A stretch of DNA of 64,000 bases from Gamsiella multidivaricata (GCF_025024155.1 NW_026251719.1:62001-126000), one strand, 5' to 3'; shown: positions 37,410 to 50,607, numbered from the stretch's first letter. The notes: generated by a model from the sequence alone, not told the origin. Made by a program: numbers and translations.

Positions 37410-38489
37410 TTAAGCCTTGAAGCCGCGGGAGGCACGGCGACCACGGGCCTTCTCGAACTTGCGACCCTTGCTCTGGACATAGGGCTTGGCGTGCTTGCCG
37501 GGACCCATGCCAAAATGCTTAACGGCCTCACGGGTGTTCTTCTTGCCACGGAGCAAGACAGTGTTGGCACCGGTGGGGGCACGGAGGGCGAGCTGATCAA
37601 AGGTGATGACCTCACCGCCAGCCTTCAAGACGCGGGCCTTGGCGGTCTTGGTGATGCGCAAGCAGGCAATCGACAACTTGGGAACCTCGAGGAAGCGGAC
37701 ATCATCAGTGACGGTGCCAACAACGACGGCGGTCTTACCCTCCTTGCCAGCCAGGTTACGAGCAATGCGGGAAACCGACATAGGGGGGCGGTTGACACGC
37801 GACATAAAGAGACGCTTCAAGACGACCTTGTTGAAGGAAGAGTCCGTACGGCGGGCGAGGAATCTGTAGAGCTGTCAGCATTAGAGACAAATAAACAAAC
37901 AGTAGCGGTGAGTTTTCAGCATCCTTTGTTTGGTCGAAAGCGTAGCCCTTCTTAGGGAACTTGATGTCATTATTCTTCTAAAGATATTGGCTTTGATGCT
38001 CCTGCTGCAGATAGTGTGTAGTCCAAGTGTTGCGCGAAGGTTCACTGATGCAATCTGGAGACATCAGATTCTTAAAGGCCCTTCAAGCACTTTTGTGATT
38101 CATTCCGCCATGCTTTGAATCCAGAACTGGTCCACTTTCGAGTTGCCTCTTATCACCCTGACTTCACTCCAAAGCTTCCATATAAGGCGAGTAGGGACGA
38201 CAATGGCACGTAGACGTAGAGTCAGCGTTGAAATGACTGTATTCCTCAGTGTGCTGCCCGTGTTGAAGGCGGCGTATAACGAACAGCGGTTGTTTGACTG
38301 AGATAAAAGTGGTTGCTGAATCATGTTTCGTGTTGCAGACCGTGTTGTAAGTCTGGTTGTCCCTGTGTTTCCTGGCCATTGTATCCGGGCATCCATGCAT
38401 ACCTTGACAAGCAACAACAGGTAGACATCCTCGGACTTGGGAGCCTGACGGTTCTTGTTGCGAACGTGGTGCTTCTTAATGTCAATACC
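37410..38489 (-). CDS. RPL18: 60S ribosomal protein eL18 (initiator exon not located)
   Basis: Exons 38489-38403 and 37871-37410 encode [60 protein letters not shown] and the C-terminus [17 protein letters not shown]. This covers all of eL18 except the first Met, so the protein would be 183 residues (yeast 186). The first coding exon must contribute just ATG before a splice; one candidate is ATG at 38832-38830 directly followed by GTAGAAG, but it is not a strong donor, and the 5' leader may reach about 39150 where a GTGAGTG donor is seen. eL18 is part of the large ribosomal subunit central region. Codons are strongly biased to C/G-ending, as expected for high expression. The 531-nt intron before the last exon is unusually long. 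Confidence 0.93.
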
Positions 38490-39857
38490 CTATTGAAATA
38501 AGTATCAAAAGAACTGGTTAGTGTGCAAGATCAAAGGTCCATCATTGTCTTGGGTTCGATGGAAGGATTCCTTGGTCCTTGTCCTTTGGTGCTACTGTTG
38601 GAAAGGTTCAGAGCGAAAGGCGATCGGATTCCAGATCGTTAAGTGGACCAGTGGTGTCATCCTCTCCTTTACACTGATAGGAGAAAAAGAAAGGCAGAGT
38701 CGAGATAAGGGAGCTGATGTGGGTGGTTGCATCCTGTCCTAGATCTCATTCATTACTGCGAGTCGCATCCTGTATTCCTGCTTTGTAAACCTTTATACAT
38801 AGTTGATTCAAAGGAAAACCTTCTTCTACCATCGACTTCCAGCTGAATGATGGTGGACACTGATGAGATTTTCGTCCAAAAGTGGCAAAGTCGAGCAATT
38901 GATGTGCAACAAGGTGCTCCCGTATGATACCGATCCTTGATCCTGTATCGCACCCCGATGAACGAGCAATGACAACGATATATCGATCGATGGATCACTG
39001 ATGCCGGGAGTCGCATTGGATGTCGATAATGGGTTTTCTGGAATGTGTGTATCCGCTCTCTTCTCGTTCGTGACTTCTAACCATTTTTGTAAAGATTTAA
39101 AGCAAAGAGGGGGTTCGTCAAGTCCGCACAGGCAACACTCACATATTGAACGGACTTTTCAGCAGGCTACACTGAAATGAACCTTAGCCCTTAAGGCGGG
39201 CGAGAGATCTTTGTATACATCTCTTCACATTGGCACCAACACTTTTTTTTTACTCATCTTGCGCTGCTACCCTGTTTCCCCTGTATTCACTTTTCGATAT
39301 GCCCACTGATTGAGACTAATAGACTTTACGAGAATAAAGCTGAAGCGTTTAGTTGCACAGTTGATATGGTGCGAAGTAACTGGTCCTTGTCGCATGCTGC
39401 TGTCTTCCTCTGGCCCACAATTTCACGTACTCTCGCGTTCACTCTTCTCCCAAAAGATAACACAACATAATGCTCCTTCAGGTGTATCCATGAATATCGT
39501 TTTCATGTCTGCGTATAAGTTGAGCAAAGATTAAACCAAGCGATCCCTCTGAAAGTGCCCTGACGTGTTGACTGTTCAACGCTCGCTGTGCATTTGGGTA
39601 TGGACCATTCTGTGAGTAAAGATTGGTGTTGAAAAGGGATCGCACACCCCATTGAGAGTAGCATACAACACATCTAGTACTTAATAAACAAACTGCCAAT
39701 TAGTATCATGAAGTCATTTGCCGTCGACTGTGCCCAAGTAGTGGCTTTGGACTGAACGACCTGTTCTATTTCAATCGCAGCGGTATCTTGGGGCGCTGAC
39801 TTGATCGATCCTTTTCTCTTCTCATCCTTACATTCACTACCCTTACACTTACACATC
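38490..39857. promoter_or_regulatory. Divergent upstream region of RPL18 and LSO2-like gene
   Basis: Two translation-related genes start outward from this 1.4-kb region. It should hold the RPL18 initiator exon, 5' leader and shared control elements. A GTGAGTG donor on the minus strand at about 39139 may end a noncoding first exon of RPL18. No other coding unit is convincing. Confidence 0.45.
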
Positions 39858-41020
39858 ATGGCACCAAAAAAGGAAAACAGCAAAGGTGCGACACGAATGG
39901 TTGCGAGCTTTGTTTTATGAATGTCTAGCATGCCGTCTTGAATGTAGCGCAGCTTCGAAACTGATCTTGGTTTATTTTAACTCGTGGCGCAACTCGTGTA
40001 GTGGCGGCTGCCAACGAGCGCAAGGCCGCAGCCCAAAACCAGAAGAACGCCAAGAAAGCTGTTGAACAAGAATCTGCCGAAGCTGCCGAGTGGTCAAAGG
40101 GCTCCAAGGCCAACAAGAAGGAAGCTGAGGAACAAAAGAGAGTACGTTTCTTCAAGTCGTTTTTGAAACATGACACGGATACGATCGATTGTCATGCGGC
40201 AGCCGGTTGTATTCGCATTCACACAATTAGTGCATGAGCTCATGATGTCAATCTATTTGATGGATCTTTCTTTGAATAGCAAGAGCTATTGGCCAAGAAG
40301 CGCGAGGCCCAGCGTGCCCTTGAGGAGGAGGAGAAGACTCTGAAGAGCAAGCCAAGCAAGCCCGTCAAGGGAGAGGAGGTAAGTCATCTTTGGGGACCCA
40401 GTTTTGAGCGCTGCAGGACCCTGACGGTCTTTTTTTCACGTCGAACAATTGATTCTAAACCTTTTGCATGTCTCTATGGCTTTCGATCCTAATATGATCT
40501 AGAAAAAAGCAGTGAAGAAGGCCCAGAAGGTCGAGGCATTCTCGAGCGAGACCAAGCCTGTGGAAGAGTTTTCTGCCTCGAACATTGATGATGCTCTTGA
40601 CCTCCTAACGCTCACTGGACCCTCGACTGGCGGTTCTGGACAAGCACCCATTACCACCGGCAAGGGCAAGGATGTTGATCGTCATCCAGAGCGTCGTTTC
40701 AAGGTACGGAACATCATTTTGTTTGCGATTTGAAAATTCTAGATGGCGCAAGGGTATAAATGCTGACTTTGAATATGGGTTGTGATGATCATTAGGCTGC
40801 ATTCGCTGCATACGTAGAGCGCGAGATGCCCATTTTGAAGAAGGAGCATCCTGGACTGAGACAGAACCAGATGCAGGATATGCTGTACAAGCAATTTCAG
40901 AAGTCGCCCGAAAACCCGTTCAACCAGGCCAACGTTCTTGCCTATGATGCCAACAAGGAGGAGGAGCGTGCGCATGTTGAGGATCGCAGACAGGGTATTG
41001 CTAGCCGCTTGAAGGCGTAA
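39858..41020 (+). CDS. LSO2: CCDC124/Lso2-type ribosome-associated protein, 230 aa
   Basis: Five exons: 39858-39885, 40002-40141, 40280-40378, 40503-40703, 40796-41020; phases 1,0,0,0 close. The N-terminal half is a basic, Ala/Lys-rich helix (MAPKKENSK, NERKAAAQNQKNAKKAVEQE, EWSKGSKANKKEAEEQKR). The C-terminal part carries the conserved family block: NIDDALDLL, then VDRHPERRFKAAFAAY, MPILKKEHPGLRQNQMQDML and KSPENPFNQANV, matching human CCDC124 (DRHPERRMRAAFTAFE, SPDNPMNQ) in order. Yeast Lso2 is much shorter and matches the N-terminal part. The family binds the ribosomal GTPase centre and mRNA channel and helps restart ribosomes after starvation. The gene diverges from ribosomal eL18. Start is the only ATG in frame before the first donor. 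Confidence 0.9.
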
Positions 41021-41219
41021 AGCAACGAACCAATGAAGGCGTTGTTTTTTCAACACCAAGGATAGATGCCGCAGTAAGACTTGACTAAGAATTGCACACA
41101 GGAGGGTCATTGTTGGGCGATATAATCATACAATTAAAGTAGAGAAACAAGAAGAGGATTTTTGAAGACACAGAAAATGCATTACATCGTACAATATGAA
41201 CGCTCATATGAATAATGGT

Positions 41220-42004
41220 TTATTCTGGCAATATGAAGGTATGAAAGTAAGTAAAAGACGTATTTAGACTGTAGCTTCGAACTTGCAATGAGCTCTTTCC
41301 TTTAGACAACGACTTATACAGATTCCAGGTTAGAAAGAGCCAACTTGGCGATGCACTCTTCAGTCTTTCACTTGTCTCCGCTATAACCTTGCCCTGAGTC
41401 GTCTTGAATGTGTAGCTCTTTTCTTGCAGTGCATCTAGCAGACGTAGGGATGGCTCGAACTAAGGCATCTCATGCAAATGCAGAAGAATATCAGTATCAG
41501 ACCAAGGAGATTGCAGCAGTCGATCGACATTGATAGCACAAATTGTGCTCGGCGACCGCAAGAGGCAGCTTCAAAGACCCACCGCTAGTTTTCTTTCTTT
41601 CGTTGCCTTGCTTCTCTTAAACTTTGCGAAATCAACATAGAGGACCTTGTCCATTTGATCCGCATTCTTGACGAAGAGAACTATGCTGGGAGCATCCATC
41701 GGCATACCTACTTGACGAATGTTAACAGCCAGCGATTATTCATCTAAGAGAAGATGCCTCGGTTCTTGACTGTTCAAAAAAAAAAAAAAAAAAAAAAGCG
41801 ATACTTGAACTAGCATCCATACCTTCTTCTTCGATGCTGAGTCTAGTGCGTTGAGTTGATTGACCTTGATTTACGTACTCTTCTTTTTTTACTGTTGAGT
41901 TCGCAACTCTGCTAAACACTTACAGCAATGCCCCATGCATTGCACCCTATCAAGAAGTATTTCCAAAGTTGATCAAAGCCAGCGAAAAATGTCAAAGGGA
42001 TTGT
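41220..42004 (-). pseudogene. Hidden spliced reading frame, unknown protein, 5' end unresolved
   Basis: Four minus-strand exons join in phase: 42004-41924 (TIPLTFFAGFDQLWKYFLIG), 41877-41823 (YVNQGQSTQRTRLSIEEE), 41707-41583 (MPMDAPSIVLFVKNADQM) and 41459-41220 (FEPSLRLLDALQEKSYTFK), ending TAA at 41222-41220. Introns have GTAAGT, GTATGG and GTGGGT donors, and splicing the third one removes both in-frame stops (TGA 41573, TAG 41462) that otherwise break the frame. The 5' end is a problem: the frame above exon 1 reads MQTLSHTV then TGA at 42007. Either the gene starts elsewhere through another splice or it is dead. No family recognised. It lies between LSO2 and ATP2. Confidence 0.45.
41776..41797. 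repeat. 22-base A run
   Basis: Lies within an intron of the hidden minus-strand reading frame, where it reads as a T tract. Confidence 0.9.
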
Positions 42005-42373
42005 TCATACTGTATGAGAAAGTGTCTGCATGGGTGAGTACATATTGGTGGTTCATAGCGCTTTCCCTTTCAAGACTATGTTAAATGCTGACTCACATCC
42101 CATATCGCCCAACGTTGGATAGTGGATAGGTGCATCTCCGCTGGGTGGGACCCCGATTAAACGCGTGCAATTATAGATCCCTGAGTTTGGATGTGCAATT
42201 AAGGAGGGATCCTGATGACGTTGCAGAAGAGCGGCAGCAAAGCGGCTTAAAGGGCAGGTCCAGAGGTGTAAACAGAACAATAATAAGGCCGAGTCTTCCG
42301 CCTCTTTTTCGAAACTAATCCATCTTCTTCCCCCTCTCCCCTCATCCCCCACCCCGTCTCCGTGGATTAGACC

Positions 42374-44709
<2,336 letters not shown>

Positions 44710-45419
44710 ATTATCGACTCGACTCCCCAATGCCGCGCCCTCCTCTCTCATCCCTGTCATCTCGGTTTAAAAAACAAAATACAAATTCTTTTCACTTTCG
44801 CTTTTCCCGCCATGTTCGATACGATTCAACCCTACTCTTTTTTGTTCAAAACACGCCGTTCTCCGTTTTTATAAATTGATACAAGTATTTTCAAATACAA
44901 ACCCCATCTTTAAACAAAAAGGCGGACGAAAAAAAAAAATATACAGCATTCATTTCAACATTATGTGAAGAGAGTACAGTTAGATACGTGGATAGGTGAA
45001 GGTGATAATTGCACAGCAAAATATCCCCGGTTGTGGGACAAAGGGCCGAAAATGGTCAGTTTCTTGTAGGGAGTGAACTGTAACCGGCTGCAGCTTGCTG
45101 TGTTCCCATTTTGTTTGTCTCAATAGTCTATGCGTGCCGATGTTTACGATCGGTTCCTAAACTGATAAACAACTTGTCAACAACCATGTCGTGGGATAGG
45201 GTGGACTCCGAAGTTTATTCTACCTAGAGGAGCGGAGACTGACTACGGCACAGGCTCTTCCTTCCAATTCGTGTGGAGAAAGTCGTGGAGAACACTTGGG
45301 TACGTAGGAATGCGTTACTGAGTATAATCGCGTCGAGTCAAGTCGTCGTAATAAAGTGAAAGGAGAGTGGGGCGCTGCGATACGCGATTGTCTTCAAGAG
45401 ACATGGAGAGGACACTGGT

Positions 45420-46039
45420 CTATTGGATTGGTCTGGGAACAAAAGAAGCGTGGTCCATAAGCATGTGAGGCTCCTTTGAGGTCTTAGACTGGCCTTGTTG
45501 GTTAGCCTTGCAGGAAGAGATGTCCCCAAGATCTCTTTGAAAGTGACAAAGGTCCTTCTGCTTAGCCGAGGAAGGGCGGTCAAAAAGATCGGGCTGGTTC
45601 CTGAGGACTACATACCACTCCGGGACAATATATACATGACTAGAGATTGCTTCGTAGCTAGCCCTTGTCTGTAGGGAAAGGTGTCTTGGTGGGTGGATGT
45701 CCACTCCGTATGGCATGGCGCCCAGTGGGGGTGGAGTGGAGACGAGGTCTTCTGTCATTTCCTTCGCTTCGAGTGAATCTTTGTTTTCGAGTGAGCCGTG
45801 GATGCGCGGAAGAAAGTGTCACTTTCGTCTTCGGATGAGAAGTGACAAGCGTGGGGTTTTACTGCCTGCAGCAGGGCCCTGTTACTGAGGCTGCTTCTGT
45901 TTATGTTCTCCCTACATTCGTGGTGTAACCCAGCCGGAAGGTCGCTCTCCGCTCTTCGGACATATGGTGTTGGCTTCAAGGGTAACCAGGTGCACTCATA
46001 GCACATATGGTGTCGTATGGGACAGCACCCTTTCTTCAT
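45420..46039 (-). pseudogene. Broken reading frame, unknown protein
   Basis: A minus-strand frame from 46039 gives YVRRAESDLPAGLHHECREN, then RSSLSNRALLQAVKPHACHF, then SSEDESDTFF. Near 45820 a change of frame leads smoothly into PRIHGSLENKDSLEAKEM and on through TEDLVSTPPPLGAMPYGVDI and RASYEAISSHVYIVPEWYVV to a stop at 45420. The second part alone (45758-45420) could start at its own ATG and give 112 residues. Continuity of protein-like sequence across the shift suggests one gene with an indel, or an assembly error. No domain recognised. Confidence 0.35.
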
Positions 46040-46096
46040 GTGGCAATGGGGGAGAGGGGGCCCAAGACTTACCCCACATGCACATATCCACTTTAT

Positions 46097-46104
46097 TATA
46101 TAAG
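46097..46104 (+). promoter_or_regulatory. TATA box TATATAAG of the acyl-CoA oxidase gene
   Basis: Good TATA match 166-173 bp before the ATG, followed by a nearly pure CT tract from about 46112 to 46245 that ends just before the start codon. Confidence 0.55.
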
Positions 46105-46269
46105 GTAGCCATCCTTCCCTTCTTTCCCTTCTTCTTTCCTCTTCTCATCGAATCACTCACCCCTCCACCTTCCTTCATCATCTCATTCCTCCTCCTCCTC
46201 ATTCCTCCTCCTTCTTTGTTCCTTCCCTCGCTCGTCTTATTTTTTTAATCCAACCGAGACAGATACCAA

Positions 46270-48920
46270 ATGGAGCCTTCGTCAACCACAGCTTCTGCCC
46301 GTCTCGCCGCGGTGCAGAACCACCTCACGATCCAGCCATGCTTCCAGCGGTATGCGATCCACAACGATAAGCCCACAGGTCCCGCTGATCTGGCCCGCGA
46401 GCGTGCCAATGCATCCTTCAAGGTCGAGGACATGACCGAGGTCATCCTCCGCGGCAAGGAGAACGTCGAGGCCCTTGTACGATCACACATTCCTTAGACT
46501 ATGCAGCTCATTTGCTATGCCGATGCAGTGCAAGATGAACACAACTGACTGACATTTTATCCGCTGCCCTCTCGTTCAATTGATTCACGGGTACATGACA
46601 TTAGAACATCGCGTTCCAGCTGATCCAGCGCGACCCGGACCTGCGCATGCGTGAGGGCCACCATTATGACTTGACCAGGGCCCAGGACCGTGAGCAGACA
46701 ATGCGCCAGATCGCCCGCACGCTCGAGTTGAAGAAGCAGATCAAGGACCCTCGTCTTCATCAGGCCTTGTTCATGGCCATGGCCTTCTATTCCGAGTCGT
46801 ACTCGATGAGGATGTATGTCCACGACATGTTGTTCAAGCAGGCGTTGTTGCTCTTTGGAACTGCAGAGCAGCAGGATAAGTGGATGGACGATATCGAGAA
46901 CTGGAGAGTCATTGGATGCTTTGCCATGGTACGCAGGCCAGAAATTATGAACTGAACGCCACCGAATCGATGCTCTGAGGAGTAGAATGTGTTGTGCTAA
47001 CAGAGGAACGTTCTTTGGTTATTCGATTCTGGGTTACGTGTAGACCGAGTTGGGACACTCGTCCAACTTGCGCGGTTTGGAGACGACTTCGACCTACGAT
47101 CGCGCCACCAACGAGTTCGTGATCCATTCGCCCACCTTGACCGCCACCAAGTGGTGGATCGGCATGTCTGGCGAGACTGCAACCCACACCGGTAAGAGCA
47201 GTGACCAATTTTTCGTATATGTATTCAGTATTCAGAATACAGTCGTGAATTCCAGATGCAAGGAACAACTTGGGGTTCCTACAATGCTTCTTATGCAGCC
47301 GACCCACAGAACGTGTTCATCATGATCGTTTTCACGGGCAAGGGCTGGCAAGAAGGAGGGGGGGATTTGTAGTTTAAAGTGACAACTTTATATCCGCTCC
47401 CGCCCCGCTCCTCCACAAGCGATTTGATTCTTCGTGAAACCTTTACCTAACCATAAGCTTTCTTTATTTGTTGCTATGGAATAATAGTTGCTATTTGCCA
47501 AACCGTCGTTGATGGAGAGAGCCACGGTATCAACTGGTTCATCGTTCCCCTCCGCGATCCCAAGACCGGACGCCTCTTGCCCGGTGTGACCTGCGGAGAC
47601 ATCGGCCACAAGTCCTCTCGCCAGGGTCTCGACAACGGCTGGATCCAATTCACACAGGTCCGCATCCCCCGCGAGAACATGTTGATGAAATGGGCCTCGA
47701 TGAGCCCCGAGGGTGAGTTTACACCTTCGCCTAACCCTGTCCTGTCCTATGCGACCCTCATCCCCGAGCGTTTCACGATCCTGAGCGGATCCCAAGTCGT
47801 GTTGGCCCAGACCTTGACAATCGCCGTCCGCTATGGAGCCGTCCGTCGCCAGGGTAACCACGACGAGCAGATCTTGGACTACCAGACCCACTACACCAGC
47901 TTGATGCCCGGAGTTGCATTCATCTACATGCTTAACATCGTCGACCGTGAGCTGTTCGATAAGTGGGACGAAGTTGCTGAGTATGCCCAGACGGACGCTG
48001 GTGCGTTTATGCGCGAGATCCCTGATCAGCACGGAGTCTCGGCTGGTTTCAAGGGAGCCTTGGCCTGGTACGTGACCGACATCCTGGAGTCTTGCCGTCG
48101 TGCCTGCGGTGGTCACGCTTATTCCGCTTACAACTCGATCGCTGGACTGATCGGCGATTATGGTGTGGTCACGACCGGAGGTGGAGACAACGTGGTGTTG
48201 ATGCAGCAGTCGGCTCGCTACCTGATTACCACCCTGAAGTGGGCCCAGGAAGGCCAGGAGGTCGTCGGATCCGTCAGCTACTTCAACGACTACAAGAAGA
48301 TCCTCCAGAACCCCAAGACCACACTCCAGGACCCTCGCGATCTCCTCAACCACGATTTCGTGATCGATGTCCTGACCTGGGCTTGTGCCAAGAAGGCGAC
48401 TGACTTGGGCGCGATCCTTGCGGAAGCTGGCAAGGCCAACTTCGACCAGGCTTGGAATGCCAACCAGACGGAACTGGTTCGTCTTGCAGATGTGCACGCT
48501 TGGAGATACTTCTTGATCTTGTACCAGCGTGGTATTGACCGCGAGAAGAGCAAGACTGTGTACCCAATGTTGCGCAAGATGGGTCAGTTGATGAGCACTT
48601 TCGCGCTTCAGAAGCACTTGGATCTGTTCATGGAAGAAGGATACTTTGATGGCTCGCACTCGAAGATGGTGCGCCAGCTGTTCTTGGATCAGTGCAAGGA
48701 GTTGCGCAAGGATGCGGTTCCACTGGTGGACGCCTGGATCATTCCTGATTATATCATCAAGGCGCCCATTGGAAAGTATGATGGAAACATCTACCCGGCT
48801 TACTTTGCCACGGTCAACGAGGCCCAGAAGTCGTTCGACCCTCCAGCGTACTGGCACAAGTATGCGTCACCCTTGGTCAACGCCCCTCGCCCTGGTGAGA
48901 AGAAGGGATGCCATTGCTAG
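46270..48920 (+). CDS. Peroxisomal acyl-CoA oxidase with N-terminal PTS2, 703 aa
   Basis: Four exons: 46270-46476, 46605-46928, 47044-47191, 47488-48920; phases 0,0,1 close and give 703 residues. It contains the acyl-CoA oxidase blocks [57 protein letters not shown] and [20 protein letters not shown]. The enzyme does the first step of peroxisomal beta-oxidation, oxidising acyl-CoA to trans-2-enoyl-CoA and passing electrons to oxygen to give peroxide. The C-terminus is EKKGCHC, not a PTS1. Residues 11-19, RLAAVQNHL, match the classical PTS2 R/K-L/V/I-x5-H/Q-L/A. The usual catalytic T-Y/W-E-G-D/E-N motif reads T456-GGG-D460-N461, so Gly458 sits where the catalytic Glu is expected. Intron 3 (296 nt) contains a coding-like stretch. 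Confidence 0.93.
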
Positions 48921-49344
48921 ATTGTCGTCAAGTAACCGTGCACGCGCAATATAGACCGGGAAGGACGGAGTGAGATGGAGATATATCCTTGTACAAAGAC
49001 CAAAATAAAGCTGTTCAGCAGAGCAATTATTGTAATACTACGCCTTTATGAGGAAATGTTCATCTGGAGGCAGGGTATCTCGTAGGATGATGGCGCCAGG
49101 GATGCATACCATGGTACGAACCCGGATATACTTTCCCCGGAGTGCGGCGCGGCCACTCATTGGGCTGAATACATTTTGTGGAGTGCAAGAAAAAAGTGAT
49201 CGGCAGTCACTCTCGTGCCCTTCTCCCCCCCCCGAAGCAATAGAAGGATCTGCATCCTCCGCTTCTCTTCAACGCACTCTCCACTTTCCACTTTACTTCT
49301 CTGGCCAATTCTTCGTCCCCATTTCATATACCTTCAACATAAGA
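48921..49344. other. Intergenic region between acyl-CoA oxidase and SDR genes
   Basis: AATAAAG at about 49001-49007 fits the oxidase polyadenylation signal; a CT-rich tract from about 49210 to 49320 leads into the SDR start. Confidence 0.6.
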
Positions 49345-49977
49345 ATGTCATCCATGCAAAGCACTTCACTCTTCAGCGTCAAGGACAAGGTCGTCCTCGT
49401 CACCGGCGGAGGTCGAGGGTAAGATCCCTTCCTTTTCTCCTTCACCAAACCAGTACTTTTTTTCCAGTCTGTTGATCATCACTTTGACTTTTTCCTGTAC
49501 CACTCTACTTACAACTGAGTTTTCCATTGATGCCAACAGAATCGGATTGATGATCGCTCACGGATTCGTGGCGAACGGCGCCAAGGTGTACATCTCCTCT
49601 CGGTCCGCAAAGGTGTGTGACAAGGTCGCGGAGGAGCTGTCGAAGCTCGGTCCTGGCCAGTGCATCTCCATTCCTGCGGACCTCCAGAGCCTGGATGAAG
49701 TCAAGCGCTTGACGGCCGAGATCGCCAAGCGTGAATCGAGTAAGCAACAGAAACGCAGAAGATGAAGGAGAGACGAGAAGAGAAAGGAGAGACGAGAAGA
49801 GAAGAAGAGCGTCGATCGAAAGCCCTGTACCAGGATTTGGTGAAAGCTGATGTACATCATATTAATGCAAATGCTGTACCATGCATTCGATTTGTCTTTT
49901 CGTGTGAACAGAGGTCCATGTCCTCGTCAACAATGCCGGTGCCAACGTAAGTCCATCCACATTCCAAGCGTAGCCTA

Positions 49978-50032
<55 letters not shown>

Positions 50033-50607
50033 CTATCCTTCCATTCTTCTGTTTCATCTCACGCTCAATGTAATCAATGTACAAATATTTCCTCTCTTTC
50101 TCTCTCTCTGTCTTCTAGTGGGGCGAATCGATCAACACCTACCCTGACCAAGCCTTCGAAAAGGTTCTCAACCTGAACCTCAAACGCGTCTTCTCGCTCA
50201 CCCAATCCATGCTCCCCTTGCTCCTCGCCGCTGGCACCTCCTCCTCCCCTGCCTCCATCATCAACATCGGTTCCGTCGATGGTATCCGTAACCCCAGTCA
50301 AGAGACCTATGCCTACTCGGCTTCAAAAGCCGCGCTCCACCAAATGACCCGCGTCATGGCTGGACATCTGGGATCCAAGCATGTCACCTGTAATGCGATC
50401 GCTCCAGGACCCTTTGAGAGCAAAATGATGGCACAGACGCTCAAGGACCATGGGGATGAGATCGTGGCGGGTGTGCCATTGGGACGAATTGGACAGCCTG
50501 AGGATATCGCGGCCACGGCGATTTATTTGGCATCCAGAGCTGGTGCTTACACGACCGGGGCGATTATTCCCGTCGACGGAGGAGTCTTGGTCGCGGCCAA
50601 GGCATAA
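49345..50607 (+). CDS. Short-chain dehydrogenase/reductase, 265 aa
   Basis: Four exons: 49345-49418, 49540-49739, 49912-49946, 50119-50607; phases 2,1,0 close. Classical SDR signatures: VVLVTGGGRGIG (nucleotide-binding TGxxxGxG, completed by the first splice), VHVLVNNAGANWG, the structural SIINIGSVDG with the active-site Ser, YAYSASKAALHQM with catalytic Tyr and Lys, and CNAIAPGPFESKM. Length and order fit NADP(H)-linked oxidoreductases of the 3-oxoacyl-ACP-reductase-like group. No organelle signal is evident at the N-terminus (MSSMQSTSLFSVKDKVVL); the C-terminus is VAAKA, not a clear PTS1. Substrate unknown. Being next to the acyl-CoA oxidase may be chance. Exon 3 is only 35 nt. Confidence 0.92.
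49983..50025. repeat. 43-base T run inside SDR intron 3
   Basis: Uninterrupted T run between the donor at 49947 and the acceptor at 50118; it may serve as an oversized polypyrimidine tract. Exact length is uncertain by nature. Confidence 0.9.

Larger units (their letters stand above)
44710..46269. other. ATP2 3' region and acyl-CoA oxidase upstream region
   Basis: AT-rich 3' sequence to about 45000, then a stretch containing a broken minus-strand reading frame (listed separately), then the TATA and CT-rich promoter of the acyl-CoA oxidase. Confidence 0.6.

Noticed and set aside
37905..37985. Possible C/D-box snoRNA in the eL18 intron
   Set aside because: A TAATGA and a CTGA are about 60 nt apart but the C box is imperfect and there is no terminal stem. 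Evidence too weak.
47388..48857. 489-codon minus-strand frame antisense to acyl-CoA oxidase
   Set aside because: Same codon-bias effect over the large oxidase exon; the sense strand has clear family motifs.
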